In this document: positions 62,426 through 64,000 of the stretch, piece by piece
How the letters are laid out: each line of letters begins with the position of its first letter
Position numbering within the stretch: position 1 is the stretch's first letter
From: Bacteroides sp. MSB163
Lineage (GTDB): Bacteria > Bacteroidota > Bacteroidia > Bacteroidales > Bacteroidaceae
Assembly: GCF_036416795.1 (NCBI RefSeq)
Contig: NZ_CP143867.1
Coordinates: forward strand, 620,001 to 684,000
Length of the DNA: 64,000 bases
Direction: 5' to 3'
Made by a program: the position numbers and the translations under genes
The notes under the pieces: generated by a model
The model's input: the letters and a program-made list of their open reading frames with translations, nothing else
What the model was told of the DNA's origin: nothing
Database searches by the model: none

Positions 62426-62433
62426 TATTTTTG
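62426..62433 (+). promoter_or_regulatory. -7 box of the DUF6242-like gene
   Basis: TATTTTTG, 30 bp before the start codon, matches TAnnTTTG. Confidence 0.5.
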
Positions 62434-62463
62434 CAACTTGTAAATAAACACTATCTTTAGAAA

Positions 62464-63825
62464 ATGAGAATAAAGTTTTTATCCGTAATCCTGAGTTTTC
62501 TTCTTATGTCAATTGCCATAAGTTCGTGTCTTGACTCAGATGATAATTATGAATATAGTTCCGACGCAACGATACGTGCCTTTGGTATTGATACTATAAC
62601 AAAAGGTGTATATTATAAGTTTACGATTGACCAGTTGAAAAGAGAAATTTATAATGTGGATTCGCTTCCTATGGGGGCCGATTCTATCATCAAACGTATC
62701 TTAATCGACACACTGACGGTAACAGGATGGGTAACTTCAGGTCTGAATGATACCGTATTCAACATGAACGACTCGGTTGACCTGAGAGAACCGATCAAAC
62801 TAAAAGTACATGCAGCCGACGGAATCACTACCCGCGAATATACTATCAAGGTAAATGTTCACACACAGGATCCGGACTCACTGATTTGGAGAGAAATGCC
62901 ATCACTACCCGTTTCTCCGGCTTCCGGAAAACAAAAGTCTGTAGTACTAAATAAAAATTTAATTATTTATACCTCTACTACGACAGCCTATCGCAGTTCC
63001 GTAGAAAATCCTGCCAACCTTCAATGGGGAAGCCCGATTACAATCAACGGTCTACCTTCAGATGCAAAATTAACTTCTATCGTTCATTTCAACAACCGAT
63101 TATACATTACCACAGAGAGTGGGAAAGCGTTCGATTCCGACAACGGTATTGATTGGACCGAAATGGATGTGCAAGGAATGCAGATGGTGACATTCGTAGC
63201 TGGTATTCCGGAAGACGCCGTAACGGGAAGTAAGAACAAACTTGCCGGCATCTTCACGAAGGATGGTAACCATTACTTCTGCGCGAGAAATGCAGAAGAA
63301 ACGGAATGGCAACCGAGTGAAGAGATTGTTCCTTCCGATTTCCCGCTGGAAGGTATATACTCCACTGTATTCACAAATGCAAGTGGCATCAAACAAACAA
63401 TGATAGTGGGCAATACGGAAGAAACAGCCAAAGCAACAGTACCTTGGTCCACAATGGACGGGCTTACTTGGGTTGACATAAATACGCCTTCAGACTTTTT
63501 CTGTCCGGTCATGAAGAATCCGTCAATCATGTACTACGGAGGCTTATTCCACATGATGGGTGGAGATTTCAATATAATCCGTTCCTCCCTCGTAGGAATA
63601 GCTTGGAACGAAGCTGCCACGAAATTCCGGTACCCGACAAAGATTGAAATAGAAAAGGGCGAAGGCGAAGATGCTAAAGATACGATTAAGTATATAAGTT
63701 TATTCAAAGACAAGGGAGATTACTCTCTGACCATTGACTCAAACCATTATATTTGGATTGTATGGAGCAGCGACGGTTCTGTTTGGCGTGGACGTTTAAA
63801 CAAACTGGGTTTCAAGCAACAATAA
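62464..63825 (+). CDS. DUF6242-like lipoprotein
   Basis: 453 residues; leader ends in AISSC followed by LDSDD. The N-terminal part (about 25-140) has a beta-sandwich look (SSDATIRAFGIDTI). The rest contains Kelch/propeller-like repeats with Trp and Asp at regular steps (WTEMDVQGMQMVTF, VPWSTMDGLTWVDIN). Resembles the DUF6242 family of Bacteroidales; no enzymatic motif is seen. Envelope location is expected. Followed by another envelope gene after 55 bp. Confidence 0.8.
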   Translation: MRIKFLSVILSFLLMSIAISSCLDSDDNYEYSSDATIRAFGIDTITKGVYYKFTIDQLKREIYNVDSLPMGADSIIKRILIDTLTVTGWVTSGLNDTVFNMNDSVDLREPIKLKVHAADGITTREYTIKVNVHTQDPDSLIWREMPSLPVSPASGKQKSVVLNKNLIIYTSTTTAYRSSVENPANLQWGSPITINGLPSDAKLTSIVHFNNRLYITTESGKAFDSDNGIDWTEMDVQGMQMVTFVAGIPEDAVTGSKNKLAGIFTKDGNHYFCARNAEETEWQPSEEIVPSDFPLEGIYSTVFTNASGIKQTMIVGNTEETAKATVPWSTMDGLTWVDINTPSDFFCPVMKNPSIMYYGGLFHMMGGDFNIIRSSLVGIAWNEAATKFRYPTKIEIEKGEGEDAKDTIKYISLFKDKGDYSLTIDSNHYIWIVWSSDGSVWRGRLNKLGFKQQ

Positions 63826-63880
63826 TAAAATAGTCAAATTTCCGTTTCCTTATATATAAAAGGAGTAACAAGAAAACGGT

Positions 63881-64000
63881 ATGACTATTACAAGAAATAT
63901 AAAGATAGTATTTTGCCTGCTCATGTTCCCATTCTGTTGTGCCATGGCACAGGAAGAATATACTTGGGAGATGGGAGGAGCCATTGGAGGAAGTTTTTAT
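63881..64000 (+). CDS. DUF6089-like outer-membrane protein (5' end only)
   Basis: The first 40 residues are present before the window ends. A signal peptide ends near CAMAQ, then EEYTWEMGGAIGGSFY, the opening of DUF6089-type outer-membrane barrels, in which GGxxGxxFY is usual. The frame is open at the right edge. A ribosome site is plausible in AGGAG (63861-63865), though its spacing is long. Confidence 0.7.
   Translation, partial: MTITRNIKIVFCLLMFPFCCAMAQEEYTWEMGGAIGGSFY

Overview
The window looks like a Bacteroides chromosome, probably a gut species with broad pectin-degrading capacity. The evidence is a SusC/SusD pair, lipoproteins with Cys soon after a short hydrophobic leader, promoters with a TAnnTTTG -7 box, and an L-rhamnose operon next to an arginine cluster.

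Region 1 (1-27.4 kb, all minus strand) is a rhamnogalacturonan/pectin locus fused to the rhamnose catabolic operon. One unit encodes an esterase-GH105 fusion, GH106 rhamnosidase, PL11 lyase and GH28. A second encodes rhaB, rhaA, rhaT, rhaD and a second GH105, closed by a strong terminator. An AraC-family regulator (RhaR-like) follows. A third unit encodes SusC, SusD, a PL1 pectate lyase, a FISUMP-type lipoprotein and GH43. A broken sulfatase lies beyond. The three unit promoters share the same 65-bp layout: two TTTTGAT-like half-sites 21 bp apart, with the proximal one 30 bp from the -7 box. This points to one regulator, probably the local AraC protein, controlling polymer capture, depolymerisation and monosaccharide catabolism.

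Region 2 (27.4-39.0 kb) is accessory DNA. It holds a tyrosine integrase, a broken EamA transporter gene, a TetR regulator with two matching palindromic operators, the outer-membrane receptor it probably controls, a frameshifted mobile-element gene, and a three-gene RloA/RloB (AbiL-like) defence module with an unrecognised third gene. Gene-poor DNA with reading-frame relics and strong inverted repeats follows.

Region 3 (39.0-53.2 kb) is the arginine/proline block: argR, a GNAT acyltransferase, argG, a PspC protein, argC, argD, then proC, an XRE-cupin regulator, an acyl-CoA synthetase and a DUF2007 protein. It is interrupted at 44.1-49.6 kb by a minus-strand operon of five exported proteins. 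These include a caspase-fold protease with an intact His/Cys dyad and a WG-repeat protein, behind a leader of about 370 nt with a large imperfect inverted repeat. This operon is the best candidate here for a poorly described system. Six related hairpin elements sit in intergenic gaps of the rha, arg and proC blocks; their arms differ but stay self-complementary.

Region 4 (53.2-64 kb) is core-like: a lipoprotein and outer-membrane barrel pair, GH20 hexosaminidase, tRNA-Leu and tRNA-Gly, a degenerate Rieske-like lipoprotein, argH, an SRPBCC protein, pyrE, recX, prmC, an 11-nt tandem array, ribD, a DUF6242-like lipoprotein and the start of a DUF6089-like protein.

All family names are from reading the sequence by eye; no database search was made.
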